64,000 nt of DNA, from positions 1 to 64,000 of the forward strand of contig NZ_RMVE01000004.1 in the NCBI RefSeq assembly GCF_003865345.1, written 5' to 3'. A program made the position numbers and the translations under genes. This document shows positions 1 through 9,242 of the stretch, in pieces (within the stretch, counting starts at the first letter, position 1; the number at the start of each line of letters is the position of its first letter). The notes under the pieces are model-generated. The model saw nothing but the letters and a program-made list of their open reading frames with translations. It ran no database searches and had not been told where the DNA came from. This DNA is from Nonlabens xiamenensis (GTDB taxonomy: Bacteria > Bacteroidota > Bacteroidia > Flavobacteriales > Flavobacteriaceae).

Positions 1-179
1 TTTCCAACCAAACTTTTCTGCAAAAAAATTAAAGTTTTTTTAAACCCAATTCTCAATTACCTCATTTCCAATACCAAACACAAAAAGTTTTTTTTAGCCA
101 CTACCCCTTCCCCCTCAAGAACCTGATCAGACTCCGCAATAGCCCACACAACAAACCCTAGAATAAATACACGCATCAA

Positions 180-195
180 TACTTTCGCGAAAGCG
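180..195. repeat. Degenerate copy of 16-bp palindrome (14/16)
   Basis: TACTTTCGCGAAAGCG, two mismatches to the window-wide palindrome CGCTTTCGCGAAAGCG, both in the left arm. It lies in the 247-bp left-edge stretch downstream of the MATE gene. I see no convincing gene in that stretch, only an open frame starting with TTG that contains this repeat. Confidence 0.6.
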
Positions 196-247
196 ATCAA
201 TCTACATGTGGAAAGAAATGGATACACAGCAAGACTTACAGAAAGGA

Positions 248-1594
248 TCAAATTCCTGGTGCTAAGATTAAACGGTGAGAAAGTACCCTATACCTCCAAA
301 ACATCAGTCCAGCCGACGTAGTCAAACCAGCCAACAAACCAATCCATATACCGGTCACACCCATATTCCCGTATATACCTAGACCATACATCACTGGAAA
401 ACCAACCATGGCGTAGGAAATCACACAGATCAGTAAAGGCATCCAAACATCCTGAAAGCCACGCAAGGCACCTAGCAGTACAACTTGAAGCCCATCGCTC
501 AGTTGAAAAACAGCAGCCACTAGTAAAAGTTCTGCCGCCAAGGCAACCACCACCTCATCCTGTATATAAATGTAAGGAAGAAAATCATTGAAGCTGATGA
601 AAAATAAAGCAAATACCGTTTCTACTATCACCGTCATAATAAATATAGATCTTGCAATACGGCGTAAATCCATGGGTCGATTGAGCCCTAACTGATTACC
701 TACCCTAATTGTAGCCGTTACTCCCAGTCCTACTCCTACCATAAAGGTCAAAGCTGATAAATTAAGGGCTATTTGATTTGCCGCTTGGCTTTCTGTGCCT
801 AATACACCTGACAGAAATATCGCAGCCGTGAATAGGGCAACTTCAAAAAACATTTGAAATGCTGTAGGAAAACCTAGGCCTGTCAATTTTTTGATGGTTT
901 CAATAGAATGTATCCTAAAGTACTGGAAGTAGGTTTTGAAGAAGGGATGCCAGGCCAGCATCATCATGATTAGAACGACCATCAACACCCTGCTGACCAA
1001 TGTACCTATGGCTGCTCCTTCTACTTCCAGGCGCGGGAATCCCCATGCTCCATAAATCAGAAGGTAATTCACCAATACATTAACCACATTAGCCAAGATA
1101 GAAGCCAACATGGGAAAAAAGGTTTTGGATAATCCGTCGGCGAATTGTTTAATGGCTTGGAAAAACATCAGTGGAATCAGCGATATGGCTACCCATTCCA
1201 TGTAAGGAATAGCGAGGGCTACAACTTCTGGTGGCTGATCCAGATAATATAAAATCGGCTTAGAGGCAAATAGAAGTAGGGTGAGTAAACTGCCATTGAT
1301 GACGCAAAGCAGAATGCCGTGATCAAAAATCGTCTTGATTCTGGTCTGATCTCCTTTACCATGGGCCTCTGCAATTAAGGGAGTAATGGAAAATGAAAAT
1401 CCTATCCCGATTGACAAAGCAATAAATACCAAGGTATTTCCCAAGGAAACGGCAGCCAATTGTGCTGCTCCTAACTTCCCTACCATGATATTGTCGGCCA
1501 GTGCGACCAATAAATGCGCCATTTGTCCCAACATAATGGGAACGGCAATTTTTAGGTTTTTAGGAAATTCTTTAGCGTACTGCTGGAAAGACAT
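248..1594 (-). CDS. MATE family efflux transporter
   Basis: Inner-membrane multidrug and toxin extrusion (MATE/NorM-type) exporter, expected to couple export to a Na+ or H+ gradient. At 448 residues it has the usual family length and is nearly all hydrophobic, consistent with about 12 membrane segments in two homologous halves. The N-terminal segment (residues about 18-55, with PIMLGQ, LADNIMVG and SLGN) is typical of the family. The start is the ATG at 1592-1594. It follows the M28 peptidase on the same strand after a 48-bp gap that holds its own possible -7 box, so it may be transcribed separately. The substrate cannot be told from sequence. Confidence 0.93.
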   Translation of the reverse strand: MSFQQYAKEFPKNLKIAVPIMLGQMAHLLVALADNIMVGKLGAAQLAAVSLGNTLVFIALSIGIGFSFSITPLIAEAHGKGDQTRIKTIFDHGILLCVINGSLLTLLLFASKPILYYLDQPPEVVALAIPYMEWVAISLIPLMFFQAIKQFADGLSKTFFPMLASILANVVNVLVNYLLIYGAWGFPRLEVEGAAIGTLVSRVLMVVLIMMMLAWHPFFKTYFQYFRIHSIETIKKLTGLGFPTAFQMFFEVALFTAAIFLSGVLGTESQAANQIALNLSALTFMVGVGLGVTATIRVGNQLGLNRPMDLRRIARSIFIMTVIVETVFALFFISFNDFLPYIYIQDEVVVALAAELLLVAAVFQLSDGLQVVLLGALRGFQDVWMPLLICVISYAMVGFPVMYGLGIYGNMGVTGIWIGLLAGLTTSAGLMFWRYRVLSHRLILAPGI

Positions 1595-1610
1595 ACAAGT
1601 GTAAAAAACA

Positions 1611-1618
1611 CAAAAATA
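1611..1618 (-). promoter_or_regulatory. Possible -7 promoter box of MATE gene
   Basis: On the minus strand this reads TATTTTTG, matching the Bacteroidetes -7 consensus TAnnTTTG, 17 bp before the MATE start codon. I find no TTG at the expected distance for a -33 element, so this is weak. Confidence 0.35.
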
Positions 1619-1642
1619 ACTGAGAGAAGATCTCTTGAATAC

Positions 1643-3043
1643 TTAATCCAGTGTTTTTTTTAGGGTACCGTACTTATCAATCAGATAGATTAGACTAGTC
1701 ATGGTGGCTGCGCCCAATTGGAGTTCGCGCTTGTTGACAGCTTCAAAAGTATCATTAGCAGCATGATGAAAATCAAAATAACGCTGAGAATCAGGTCTTA
1801 AACCAGCTACGACCGTTCCCTGCTCCTTTAAGGGTCCTACGTCTGCCCCGCTACCTCCTTGTTCAAAGTAATGAATCAGGTAAGGTTTAAAAAGATTCCG
1901 CCACGAATTGATCAAAGCCATTTGTTCATCGCTGGCATCAAAACTGAAACCTCTTGGCGTAAAACCACCAGCATCGCTTTCCAGGGCAAAAATGTGTTGC
2001 TCCTTTTTTAAAGCTGCTTGCCTGGCATATTCTTTGGCTCCTTTTAATCCATTTTCCTCGTTCATAAACAGGACTACCCTTATCGTACGCTGGGGTCTGT
2101 ATCCCAATTCTTTGAGCGTATGAAGCACCTGCATAGACTGAACAACTCCTGCACCATCATCATGGCTACCATCTCCCAGGTCCCATGAATCCAAATGCCC
2201 TCCCACGACGATAATCTCATCCGGATATTTAGAACCTTTGATTTCTCCAAATACATTATGACTGGGCACATCTCCCCACACAGTACAATCTTGTTTCAGA
2301 TAGAACTGGATATCAGAATCCAGGGAAAGATAGGTGGAAAGCCTTTCTGCATCATTTGTGCTAATGGCCGCAGCTGGAATGTAGTTTTCAATGGGCAGAT
2401 CACCATAACTCATCGAACCCGTATGAGGAAAGTCATCCAGTCGCAAATTCATAGATCGTACAATCACGCCAACAGCACCATATTTTCCAGCCTCTCTAGC
2501 ACCGCTATATCGCTGATCCACACAACCGCCATAGGCCTCAAACGTCTGTATTTTTTTGGGATCCATTGGACGGTTATAAAAAACAAACTTGCCTTGGATC
2601 TGTTCTTTTCCAAGCACTTCTAGTTCGTCAAGCGACTTTACCTCTATTATCTCAGCCTTTATACCTTCCTCTCGGGTAGGGATAGAACCTCCCAGGGCAC
2701 ATACATTTACATTAATGGTATTTAGGTTTCCCAGTTGGATGTAGGCAAATTCAGGAGTTCCACGTGTCCATTTGGGAACCATCACGGATTGCTTTTCTGT
2801 GCGGTCAACAAATTTTGCTAATTCAGCGGTCGTGTAGTCTACAGCGCGTTCAGCTTGGATGGATCCAGAAAGTCTACCACCAATCTCGTTGGACAGGTGA
2901 TCCAACCATTCATAACTCTTGGACTGGGTAAGATTGTGATCATATATACTGCGCAACATTAAAGAGTCAGTTTTAGGCGACGGTATTTGTTGCGCTTTCG
3001 CGAAAGCGGAAACAGCTAATGCAAAGAGAAATATCTTATTCAT
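1643..3043 (-). CDS. M28 family secreted metallopeptidase (carboxypeptidase Q-like)
   Basis: Exported di-zinc aminopeptidase or carboxypeptidase-Q-like enzyme that trims peptides in the periplasm or outside the cell. Counting from the ATG at 3041-3043 (MNKIF), 466 residues. A signal peptide ends in AFAKA, then QQ. A protease-associated insert covers roughly residues 110-240. M28 zinc ligands and catalytic residues are visible: H283 and D285 in GGHLDSWD, D295 in HDDGAG, the E329/E330 pair in MNEENG, D357 in LESDAGG, and a late His in FHHAANDTF. I prefer this start because it gives a clean signal peptide. It overlaps the end of the PPK2 gene by 8 bp. The signal-peptidase site is encoded by a perfect copy of the window-wide palindrome. 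Confidence 0.92.
   Translation of the reverse strand: MNKIFLFALAVSAFAKAQQIPSPKTDSLMLRSIYDHNLTQSKSYEWLDHLSNEIGGRLSGSIQAERAVDYTTAELAKFVDRTEKQSVMVPKWTRGTPEFAYIQLGNLNTINVNVCALGGSIPTREEGIKAEIIEVKSLDELEVLGKEQIQGKFVFYNRPMDPKKIQTFEAYGGCVDQRYSGAREAGKYGAVGVIVRSMNLRLDDFPHTGSMSYGDLPIENYIPAAAISTNDAERLSTYLSLDSDIQFYLKQDCTVWGDVPSHNVFGEIKGSKYPDEIIVVGGHLDSWDLGDGSHDDGAGVVQSMQVLHTLKELGYRPQRTIRVVLFMNEENGLKGAKEYARQAALKKEQHIFALESDAGGFTPRGFSFDASDEQMALINSWRNLFKPYLIHYFEQGGSGADVGPLKEQGTVVAGLRPDSQRYFDFHHAANDTFEAVNKRELQLGAATMTSLIYLIDKYGTLKKTLD
2993..3008. repeat. 16-bp palindrome CGCTTTCGCGAAAGCG (perfect)
   Basis: Perfect copy inside the M28 peptidase gene, read as AFAKA at the end of the signal peptide, so the DNA repeat supplies the signal peptidase I AxA site. 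Confidence 0.95.
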
Positions 3044-3917
3044 TTTCCAATTGGTCAATAAATTCATGAATGCGGCTAGAGGTATCTTGATCTAACCTAG
3101 GTGGTTGAATATAAGTCTTTTCTTGTAAGCTTTGATTGAGAATTTCTGCAACAATCAGTCTGGCCATGGGTTTATCATCAGCTGGAATGACGTACCAGGG
3201 AGCATGGTCCTTGCTGGTATGTTTGATGGCCTGCTCATAGCAGAATTGATACTTATCCCAGAGTTTCCGCTCGTCGAGGTCACCGGCAGAAAACTTCCAA
3301 TTCTTTTCTGGAAGTCTGAGTCGGCGTAGCAGCCTGTTTTTTTGTTCTTCTTTTCCCAGGTGCAGGAAAAATTTAAAGATAAAGGTGCCATTTTGGACCA
3401 GTTCCTTCTCAAAGTTATTGATTTGTTCAAACCTCATCTGCCAAAACTCCTCCGTCGCGTCGGCAGGCTCATTGAAATCTGGAAGGTTTTCGGCAAGGAG
3501 ATAAGATGGATGTACTCGAGTTACCAGTACATTTTCGTAATGCGTCCTATTAAAAATACCAAAATGACCTTTACTGGGAAGTGCGACGTAGTGACGCCAA
3601 AGATAGCCATGGGATCTTTCAAGCTCAGTGGGGACCTTAAAACTGTGTTGAGTCACTCCCCTAACATTGAAATCTTCAAATACTTCTCTGATCAAACTAT
3701 CTTTTCCAGCGGTATCCATTCCCTGAAAGCAAACCAAAACAGCGTGTCGGTCATGTGCGTACATTCTGGCCTGAAAGTCCGCTAGATCTTTACGCACTTT
3801 TTTCAGTTGCTTTTTGGCGTCTTTTTTATCCAGGGGTTGATCAGGAAATGTTGCACAATCAGCCAAATTAAGATCCTTGCTGGCCTGAAAATCTTGCTTT
3901 TTTACATTGTATTTCAT
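3036..3917 (-). CDS. PPK2 family polyphosphate kinase
   Basis: Cytoplasmic polyphosphate:nucleotide phosphotransferase that moves phosphate between polyphosphate and nucleotides. About 293 residues, the single-domain PPK2 size. It shows the Walker A loop GMDTAGKDS (residues about 66-74), the lid region with NRTHYENVLVTRVHP, and W and F-rich motifs of the family. The first possible codon is GTG at 3918-3920, but the ATG at 3915-3917 directly overlaps the stop of the upstream regulator (TGATG) and is the better start. Translational coupling with the regulator and with the peptidase downstream is likely. Whether it prefers ADP or AMP cannot be judged here. Confidence 0.93.
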   Translation of the reverse strand: MKYNVKKQDFQASKDLNLADCATFPDQPLDKKDAKKQLKKVRKDLADFQARMYAHDRHAVLVCFQGMDTAGKDSLIREVFEDFNVRGVTQHSFKVPTELERSHGYLWRHYVALPSKGHFGIFNRTHYENVLVTRVHPSYLLAENLPDFNEPADATEEFWQMRFEQINNFEKELVQNGTFIFKFFLHLGKEEQKNRLLRRLRLPEKNWKFSAGDLDERKLWDKYQFCYEQAIKHTSKDHAPWYVIPADDKPMARLIVAEILNQSLQEKTYIQPPRLDQDTSSRIHEFIDQLENE

Positions 3918-5080
3918 CACTTACTAGCAAAAGATTGGACATCCTTCTCACTTACTTCCTTGCCTCCCAATATGATCAAACGTTCTACCACATTACGCAA
4001 TTCGCGAATGTTTCCAGTCCAATCATATTCCTGGAGTTGCTTGATCGCTTTGTCGGTAAAATTTTTAGTGTTGACACCTTGTTCTTTTGCGATTTTATGG
4101 GCAAAATGCTCTACTAATAAAGGTATATCCTCCCGTCTTTCATTCAAAGAAGGCACATTGATCAAGATTACAGCCAGTCGGTGATACAGATCTTCCCTAA
4201 ACTTTTTATCCTCAATTTCCTGCTTTAAATTTTTATTGGTCGCAGCGAGTATACGCACATCGACTTTGATGTCTTTATCACTTCCTACACGTTGAATTTT
4301 ATTTTCTTGTAATGCGCGGAGTACTTTGGCCTGTGCATTGGCACTCATGTCTCCAATCTCGTCCAGGAATATGGTTCCACCATTAGCCGCCTCAAATTTA
4401 CCAGCTCTGTCCTTATTGGCTCCGGTAAAGCTTCCTTTCACGTGACCAAAGAGTTCGCTTTCAATTAATTCGCTGGGAATTGCGGCACAATTGACTTCGA
4501 TAAACGGACCCTTGGAGCGATCACTTTTTTGGTGTAGCCAGTGCGCCACAAGCTCCTTTCCAGTTCCATTTTGTCCGGTAATAAGAACTCTAGCATCTGT
4601 AGGCGCGACCTTTTCAATGATGTTCTTAATGATGGTGATGAGTTCGCTCTCGCCAATCATCTCATAATTCTTACTCACCTTCTTTTTCAGTCGTTGGTTT
4701 TCAACTACCAGGGTTTTTCGATCTAATGCATTGCGCACGGTATTGAGCAAGCGATTCAAGTCGGGTGGCTTTGAAATATAGTCAAAGGCACCCAATCTCA
4801 TCGTATTGACTGCAGTATCCAAATCCCCATGACCAGAAATCATGACCACAGGTATCTCTGGTTTTATTTTTTTCATGGCTTGCAATACCTCAACACCGTC
4901 CATTTTGGGCATTTTAATATCGCAGAGAACAAGATCAAAGTCATTGTCTCTCACCAGCTCGATGCCTTCCAATCCATCGACTGCCTCGGTTACCTTATAA
5001 TCTTTGTTTTCTTCGGCCAGGATTTTAACTAGCACTCGCCGGATGGCGCTTTCATCTTCAATGATCAGTAAGTTTGCCAT
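3917..5080 (-). CDS. Sigma-54-dependent response regulator lacking a DNA-binding domain
   Basis: NtrC-type activator of sigma-54 RNA polymerase. Order of domains: receiver (residues 1-120, phospho-acceptor D54 in VLCDIKMPKMDG, switch Lys in ISKPP), then an AAA+ domain with Walker A GQNGTGKE (169-176), the sigma-54 contact loop GSFTGA (216-221) and Walker B IFLDEIGD. It ends at residue 387 soon after the AAA+ lid (NIRELRNVVERL), with no Fis-type helix-turn-helix, whereas NtrC is about 470 residues. It may act from solution or through a partner. No histidine kinase lies next to it. Its stop overlaps the PPK2 start. Confidence 0.93.
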   Translation of the reverse strand: MANLLIIEDESAIRRVLVKILAEENKDYKVTEAVDGLEGIELVRDNDFDLVLCDIKMPKMDGVEVLQAMKKIKPEIPVVMISGHGDLDTAVNTMRLGAFDYISKPPDLNRLLNTVRNALDRKTLVVENQRLKKKVSKNYEMIGESELITIIKNIIEKVAPTDARVLITGQNGTGKELVAHWLHQKSDRSKGPFIEVNCAAIPSELIESELFGHVKGSFTGANKDRAGKFEAANGGTIFLDEIGDMSANAQAKVLRALQENKIQRVGSDKDIKVDVRILAATNKNLKQEIEDKKFREDLYHRLAVILINVPSLNERREDIPLLVEHFAHKIAKEQGVNTKNFTDKAIKQLQEYDWTGNIRELRNVVERLIILGGKEVSEKDVQSFASK

Positions 5081-5961
5081 TATATTTTAAATTTTAGACC
5101 AGCCCTTGAGTAAAAGGTATTGGTATCATTAATAGTAAACACATCATCTCCTGCATCGTTCCTTAATCGGATGTCATTGATAAAGGTAAAGCCTGCATAG
5201 ACGTATGCTGAAATGTGTTTGGTGAAGTTGTATTGATAGCCAGGTCCGTACATGGCGATAGTCATGGAAACATCTTCTGCAAGACCATTTGCCGTAGGGA
5301 CATCATTTTGGATATTGGCATAGAACCCATCTAATCTGGCATAAAGTTGTGCCTCGTGTTTTTCATTAAAACTGTATTTGAGATTCATTTTTGGTGCCCC
5401 CAGGGTAAAACTGAGTTGATCATTGATCTCTCTGTAATAATTGAGGTACGGTAAGGGAAAAGGTCGCCCTGCTGTGGTGGAATATTGTACTCCCACAACT
5501 AAACGCCAAGGCTTACCTCCATCTTCTCTATCCTTTTTGTTTTTGATGAAATATACACTGGCGGTCAAAAAGTAATCATCACCTTTGGCCCTGCCTGCAT
5601 CAAAATTGGAAGCCGCAATAACCCCTCCCCTGGAGCCAAATCGCCAATCGTTTTTCATGGGAAAAGTGTATCCTAATGAAACTTCTATACTTTCGTATCT
5701 ATCCGTATTAAAGGAGGTGAGCGAACTATCATCTCTGAACAGTAAATGAACGTTCCTGTATTCAAAGAATGGTACGATATAACTGCCTTCGGCCACCTTA
5801 AGAGGAACATTGGCAAATGTGCGGAACCTTCTAAAGCTGTTATCTGATTTTCTTTGGGGAAAGTAAGTGTATTCTGCCCGGAATAGATCAGTGCCTTGGG
5901 CGTCCGCTTTCGCGAAAGCGAACAACATAACCATCACAAAAATTAATCTCGTTATTTTCAT
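5080..5961 (-). CDS. Outer-membrane beta-barrel protein (DUF6268-like)
   Basis: Exported protein of 293 residues with a signal peptide (MKITRLIFVMVMLFAFAKADAQG) followed by alternating-hydrophobic strands with aromatic girdles, ending in FKI as beta-barrel proteins often do. From memory it resembles DUF6268; function unknown. The signal peptide C-region AFAKADAQ comes from a perfect copy of the window-wide palindrome. The stop overlaps the regulator's ATG by one base, and MscS lies 3 bp upstream, so it is part of the tightly packed minus-strand run. Confidence 0.8.
   Translation of the reverse strand: MKITRLIFVMVMLFAFAKADAQGTDLFRAEYTYFPQRKSDNSFRRFRTFANVPLKVAEGSYIVPFFEYRNVHLLFRDDSSLTSFNTDRYESIEVSLGYTFPMKNDWRFGSRGGVIAASNFDAGRAKGDDYFLTASVYFIKNKKDREDGGKPWRLVVGVQYSTTAGRPFPLPYLNYYREINDQLSFTLGAPKMNLKYSFNEKHEAQLYARLDGFYANIQNDVPTANGLAEDVSMTIAMYGPGYQYNFTKHISAYVYAGFTFINDIRLRNDAGDDVFTINDTNTFYSRAGLKFKI
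5905..5920. repeat. 16-bp palindrome CGCTTTCGCGAAAGCG (perfect)
   Basis: Perfect copy in the signal-peptide region of the outer-membrane protein gene, read as AFAKA just before DAQG. Confidence 0.95.
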
Positions 5962-5964
5962 AAA

Positions 5965-6897
5965 TTACTGTTCTGAGTTATCAGTTGATTTAGGCTTTGC
6001 CTCTTCTGCCTCCGTCTGTGCATTTTGGTTTTTTGCAGAGACTTCAAAAGCCTTGTTTTGATAAATATGTAAATCGCGTTGAGGGAATGGTATAGTCACA
6101 TTATTCTCTCTAAAAGCCTTGTCAATGGCAAACCTGAGTCCACTTTTAATCCTGGGATCCGTAAAACTATCGCGTACGAAAAAATAGATCCCAAAGTTAA
6201 GCGAGCTATCACCAAAGTCGTTGAACATCACAAAAGGCTCCGGGCTTTTCATTATGCCACGTTGATTGCGTGCACACTGTTTAAGCAATTTTTCCACCAG
6301 GGCAGTATCGCTCCCATACGCCACTCCCACATGGACAACCTCACGTGTCTTAGGGTGGTTCTGCGTGTAATTGTAAACAGCCTCTGATAGAAAGAGATGG
6401 TTAGGAATGATAAGAATCTTATCGTCTCTGGTCATAATCCTGGTGCTGCGTAATTTGATTTCAAAAACCCTTCCTACCTTATCGTTCACCTCAATGACGT
6501 CATTGACCAATACAGACTTATCGATCAAAATGGTCACACCCGCAATGATATCCTTGAATAAGTCCTGAAGGGCAAAACCCAACCCTACGAACAGGGCCGC
6601 ACTGGCGGTAAGTAAAGCAGTCAGGTTGACTCCTGAGGTATGTAAAATGATGATAATGACAATGATGTAAACGACATAGTTGAAAAATTTGAATATACTT
6701 TCAAACTTCAACTTGTCGGCTGATTCCATCTTGCGGGTAACAAACCTTTTAATGAATCTAAGCAATAGTGAAGTGACCAGAATACCGACAATTGCTAGAA
6801 TAAGCATCCAGGTGTCAAAGTGAAAATCACCTTCTTTCTCTGCCGCAATAATTTGATGAGTGAAAAACTCCTTTATTTGTTCCCAATCCAGTTCCAT
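5965..6897 (-). CDS. MscS family mechanosensitive ion channel
   Basis: Inner-membrane channel that opens under hypo-osmotic stress. 310 residues: three membrane segments (about 28-47, 70-88 and the Gly/Ala-rich pore helix around 92-125 with ALFVGLGFALQDLFKDIIAG), then the cytoplasmic MscS beta domain (DVIEVNDKVGRVFEIKLRSTRI) and alpha/beta domain. The tail after residue about 285 is polar and rich in Gln, Glu and Lys. Its ATG overlaps the stop of the ABC permease by one base, indicating coupled translation. Confidence 0.94.
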   Translation of the reverse strand: MELDWEQIKEFFTHQIIAAEKEGDFHFDTWMLILAIVGILVTSLLLRFIKRFVTRKMESADKLKFESIFKFFNYVVYIIVIIIILHTSGVNLTALLTASAALFVGLGFALQDLFKDIIAGVTILIDKSVLVNDVIEVNDKVGRVFEIKLRSTRIMTRDDKILIIPNHLFLSEAVYNYTQNHPKTREVVHVGVAYGSDTALVEKLLKQCARNQRGIMKSPEPFVMFNDFGDSSLNFGIYFFVRDSFTDPRIKSGLRFAIDKAFRENNVTIPFPQRDLHIYQNKAFEVSAKNQNAQTEAEEAKPKSTDNSEQ

Positions 6898-8192
6898 CAG
6901 TATTTAAGCCATTTATAAAGTTCTTTCCAACTCGTTTTTTTACCGTACATCAGGATTCCTATGCGATATATCTTAGCGGCGAGGTATGCCACACCAATAA
7001 TAGATAAATAAAGTAACAGCATACTAGTCGCAATTTCCCACCAAGCGATATCACCAAAAGGAATGCGCATAAGCATTACGATGGGTGAAGTCAATGGGAT
7101 GTATGAGAAGATAACAGCAACAGTACCATGTGGATTATCCATTACCGAGAAGAAGCCCACATAAATAGCCAACATTAAAGGTAAAATTACCGGCAGCATA
7201 AATTGTTGGGTGTCGGTCTCATTGTCGACTGCAGCGCCAATGGCTGTATAGATGGAGGCATACAAAAAGTAACCTCCAATAAAGTAAATCAGGAAACAAC
7301 CCACTAATTTCAATAATGGTAATTGGGCGATATCATTAGCGATCAATTGGATCTTTGAAGCATCCTGCGCCTGCATCATGGCCTCGGCATTGACTGGATT
7401 CTGGAAGGCGTCTACCCCAAAAAACACCGTCGATACACCCATCAAAATGATTCCAACCACAATCCAAATCAAGAATTGTGTGATCCCGGCCAGAGATGTA
7501 CCCGTAATTTTACCTACCATAAGATAAATGGGTTGGACACTACTCACAATAATCTCAATAATCCGATTGGTCTTTTCTTCAATCACGGACCTCATTGTCA
7601 TATTTCCATAAATGATGATAAACATCATCAATAGGTAACCTGCAGCACCACCAGCTGCGATTTTGACCCATCCTGACACCTTACTGGTTTTCTCTCCAGT
7701 GAATTTTTGTAGTTGTAATTCCTCATTGACCCTACTCTTGTTGAGCACATCAAGATCGATCCCTTCATAAATAAGCCTGTTATCCGTGGCTTTTTTGTTG
7801 ATTCTATTTTCCACGGATTCTAAGAAGCCTGAAGAAGGAGAGTCGTCAGAATAAAAGGACATACGTTTCAATCCTAGAGGTCCGGCTTCTAGCACCAACA
7901 GACCATAATAATCGGCTTGCTTACTGGCTTCGATGGCTGCTTCTTCAGACACTTGTTCAAGTGGGATATATTCATTGCGTTCATTGGACTGAAATAATGC
8001 AGCATAGTCCTGCCCAGTCATGTCCAAGATGGCAATTTTTCTGGCCTCATCAGAATTCATACTCGTTAACCAACCAATCAATAGAGCCACCGCTACAAAA
8101 ATCAACGGGCTGACAAAAGTCATGACGATAAATGTGCGGTTACGTACCTTGTTTAGGTATTCCCTTTTTATAATAAGCCAAAGTTTATCCAT
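6897..8192 (-). CDS. ABC transporter permease (NatB/ABC-2 type)
   Basis: Membrane subunit of an ABC-2 exporter resembling NatB sodium-efflux permeases. 431 residues: an N-terminal membrane helix (MTFVSPLIFVAVALLIGW), a large extracytoplasmic domain (residues about 45-175), then five or six membrane helices with the conserved MRSVIEEKTNRIIEIIVSSVQP motif near residue 200. The adjacent ATPase gene overlaps its start by 8 bp, so the two form one transporter. Substrate (Na+, drug or peptide) is not determinable. Confidence 0.92.
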   Translation of the reverse strand: MDKLWLIIKREYLNKVRNRTFIVMTFVSPLIFVAVALLIGWLTSMNSDEARKIAILDMTGQDYAALFQSNERNEYIPLEQVSEEAAIEASKQADYYGLLVLEAGPLGLKRMSFYSDDSPSSGFLESVENRINKKATDNRLIYEGIDLDVLNKSRVNEELQLQKFTGEKTSKVSGWVKIAAGGAAGYLLMMFIIIYGNMTMRSVIEEKTNRIIEIIVSSVQPIYLMVGKITGTSLAGITQFLIWIVVGIILMGVSTVFFGVDAFQNPVNAEAMMQAQDASKIQLIANDIAQLPLLKLVGCFLIYFIGGYFLYASIYTAIGAAVDNETDTQQFMLPVILPLMLAIYVGFFSVMDNPHGTVAVIFSYIPLTSPIVMLMRIPFGDIAWWEIATSMLLLYLSIIGVAYLAAKIYRIGILMYGKKTSWKELYKWLKY

Positions 8193-9114
8193 GTTGGTCG
8201 ACCGTTTGAATGAAGATATCGTTTACACTAGGTATGACTTCGCTGAAATGCGTCAATTCTCCCAATTGAGTCAAAGTATGTAAGGCTTGTGGAACCTCCA
8301 CAGATTCTGGAATACGGATCTGAAAATCCAGGGTATTGTCCAATCCTGAAAGTTGCAGTTTCATCGGTTGAAAATGATCAGGGATTCTAGAAAAGCTTTC
8401 TTCCTGATTGGAACAGATCAAGGAAACAGCATACTTTCTATCACGAAAATGCTGTTTCACATCGTTAAGCCTGCCTTCCAACACCAGGTTAGATTTATGA
8501 ATCAAGGCAATGTGATCGCACATTTCTTCAACACTTTCCATTCTATGGGTGGAGAAGATAATTGTGGCACCGTCATCACGGAGTTTTAAAATTTCGTCTT
8601 TGATCAAATTGGCATTCACCGGGTCAAAACCTGAAAATGGTTCGTCAAAAATGAGCAAACTGGGTTGGTGAAGCACCGTGACGATGAACTGCACTTTTTG
8701 GGCCATTCCCTTAGAGAGTTCCTGTAGTTTTTTATTCCACCAACCCTCCATATCCAGTCTATTGAACCAGTAATGCAGTCTGGATTTGGCTTCACTTTTA
8801 CTCAGCCCTTTGAGTTGTGCTAAATAGATACATTGTTCTCCCACCTTCATGGACTTGTACAAGCCTCTTTCCTCTGGCATATATCCGATATCGGCTATGT
8901 GATGAGGCGCTAATGGTTGACCATGGAGTTTAACCATACCTGTATCTGGGATTGTGATTTGATTAATGATTCTAATCAAAGATGTTTTACCGGCTCCATT
9001 AGGCCCCAGTAACCCAAAAACACTTCCTTTAGGTACAGAGATATTGACCTTATTAAGAGCAGTATAGTCTCCATATTTTTTAGTGATATCAACTGCATCC
9101 AGTGCGTATTCCAT
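8185..9114 (-). CDS. ABC transporter ATP-binding protein (NatA-like)
   Basis: ATPase partner of the permease immediately downstream. 309 residues: Walker [10 protein letters not shown] (about 38-46), signature ELSKGMAQ, Walker B LLIFDEPFSGFDP, and H-loop STHRMESVE, followed by a C-terminal DUF4162-like domain of about 80 residues common in NatA-type exporters. First gene of the minus-strand run that continues to the M28 peptidase. The 258 bp upstream contain the dnaJ terminators and probably this operon's promoter. Confidence 0.94.
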   Translation of the reverse strand: MEYALDAVDITKKYGDYTALNKVNISVPKGSVFGLLGPNGAGKTSLIRIINQITIPDTGMVKLHGQPLAPHHIADIGYMPEERGLYKSMKVGEQCIYLAQLKGLSKSEAKSRLHYWFNRLDMEGWWNKKLQELSKGMAQKVQFIVTVLHQPSLLIFDEPFSGFDPVNANLIKDEILKLRDDGATIIFSTHRMESVEEMCDHIALIHKSNLVLEGRLNDVKQHFRDRKYAVSLICSNQEESFSRIPDHFQPMKLQLSGLDNTLDFQIRIPESVEVPQALHTLTQLGELTHFSEVIPSVNDIFIQTVDQHG

Positions 9115-9242
9115 AAAACTTGCTAATTCCGCTAAATTAACAACATCGCTAAGGTATTGCTAGTGATTTAGAATAATTTAATAGGCGTTTACCTAAATAC
9201 GGCTCATATTACCTTAGGGTCCCCATTCAAGGTTAAAATATG

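Noticed and set aside
57-251. 64-codon open frame on the minus strand after the MATE gene
   Set aside because: It begins with TTG overlapping the MATE stop, has no recognisable domain, and part of it is only the translated palindrome copy.
2195-2623. 142-codon open frame antisense to the M28 peptidase gene
   Set aside because: It lies wholly opposite a gene with intact catalytic motifs and shows no protein-like pattern.
3342-3785. 147-codon open frame antisense to PPK2
   Set aside because: Shadow of PPK2; no family features.
4000-4009. ATTCGCGAAT in the regulator gene as another palindrome copy
   Set aside because: Only the central eight bases match and it encodes the conserved NIRELRN motif.
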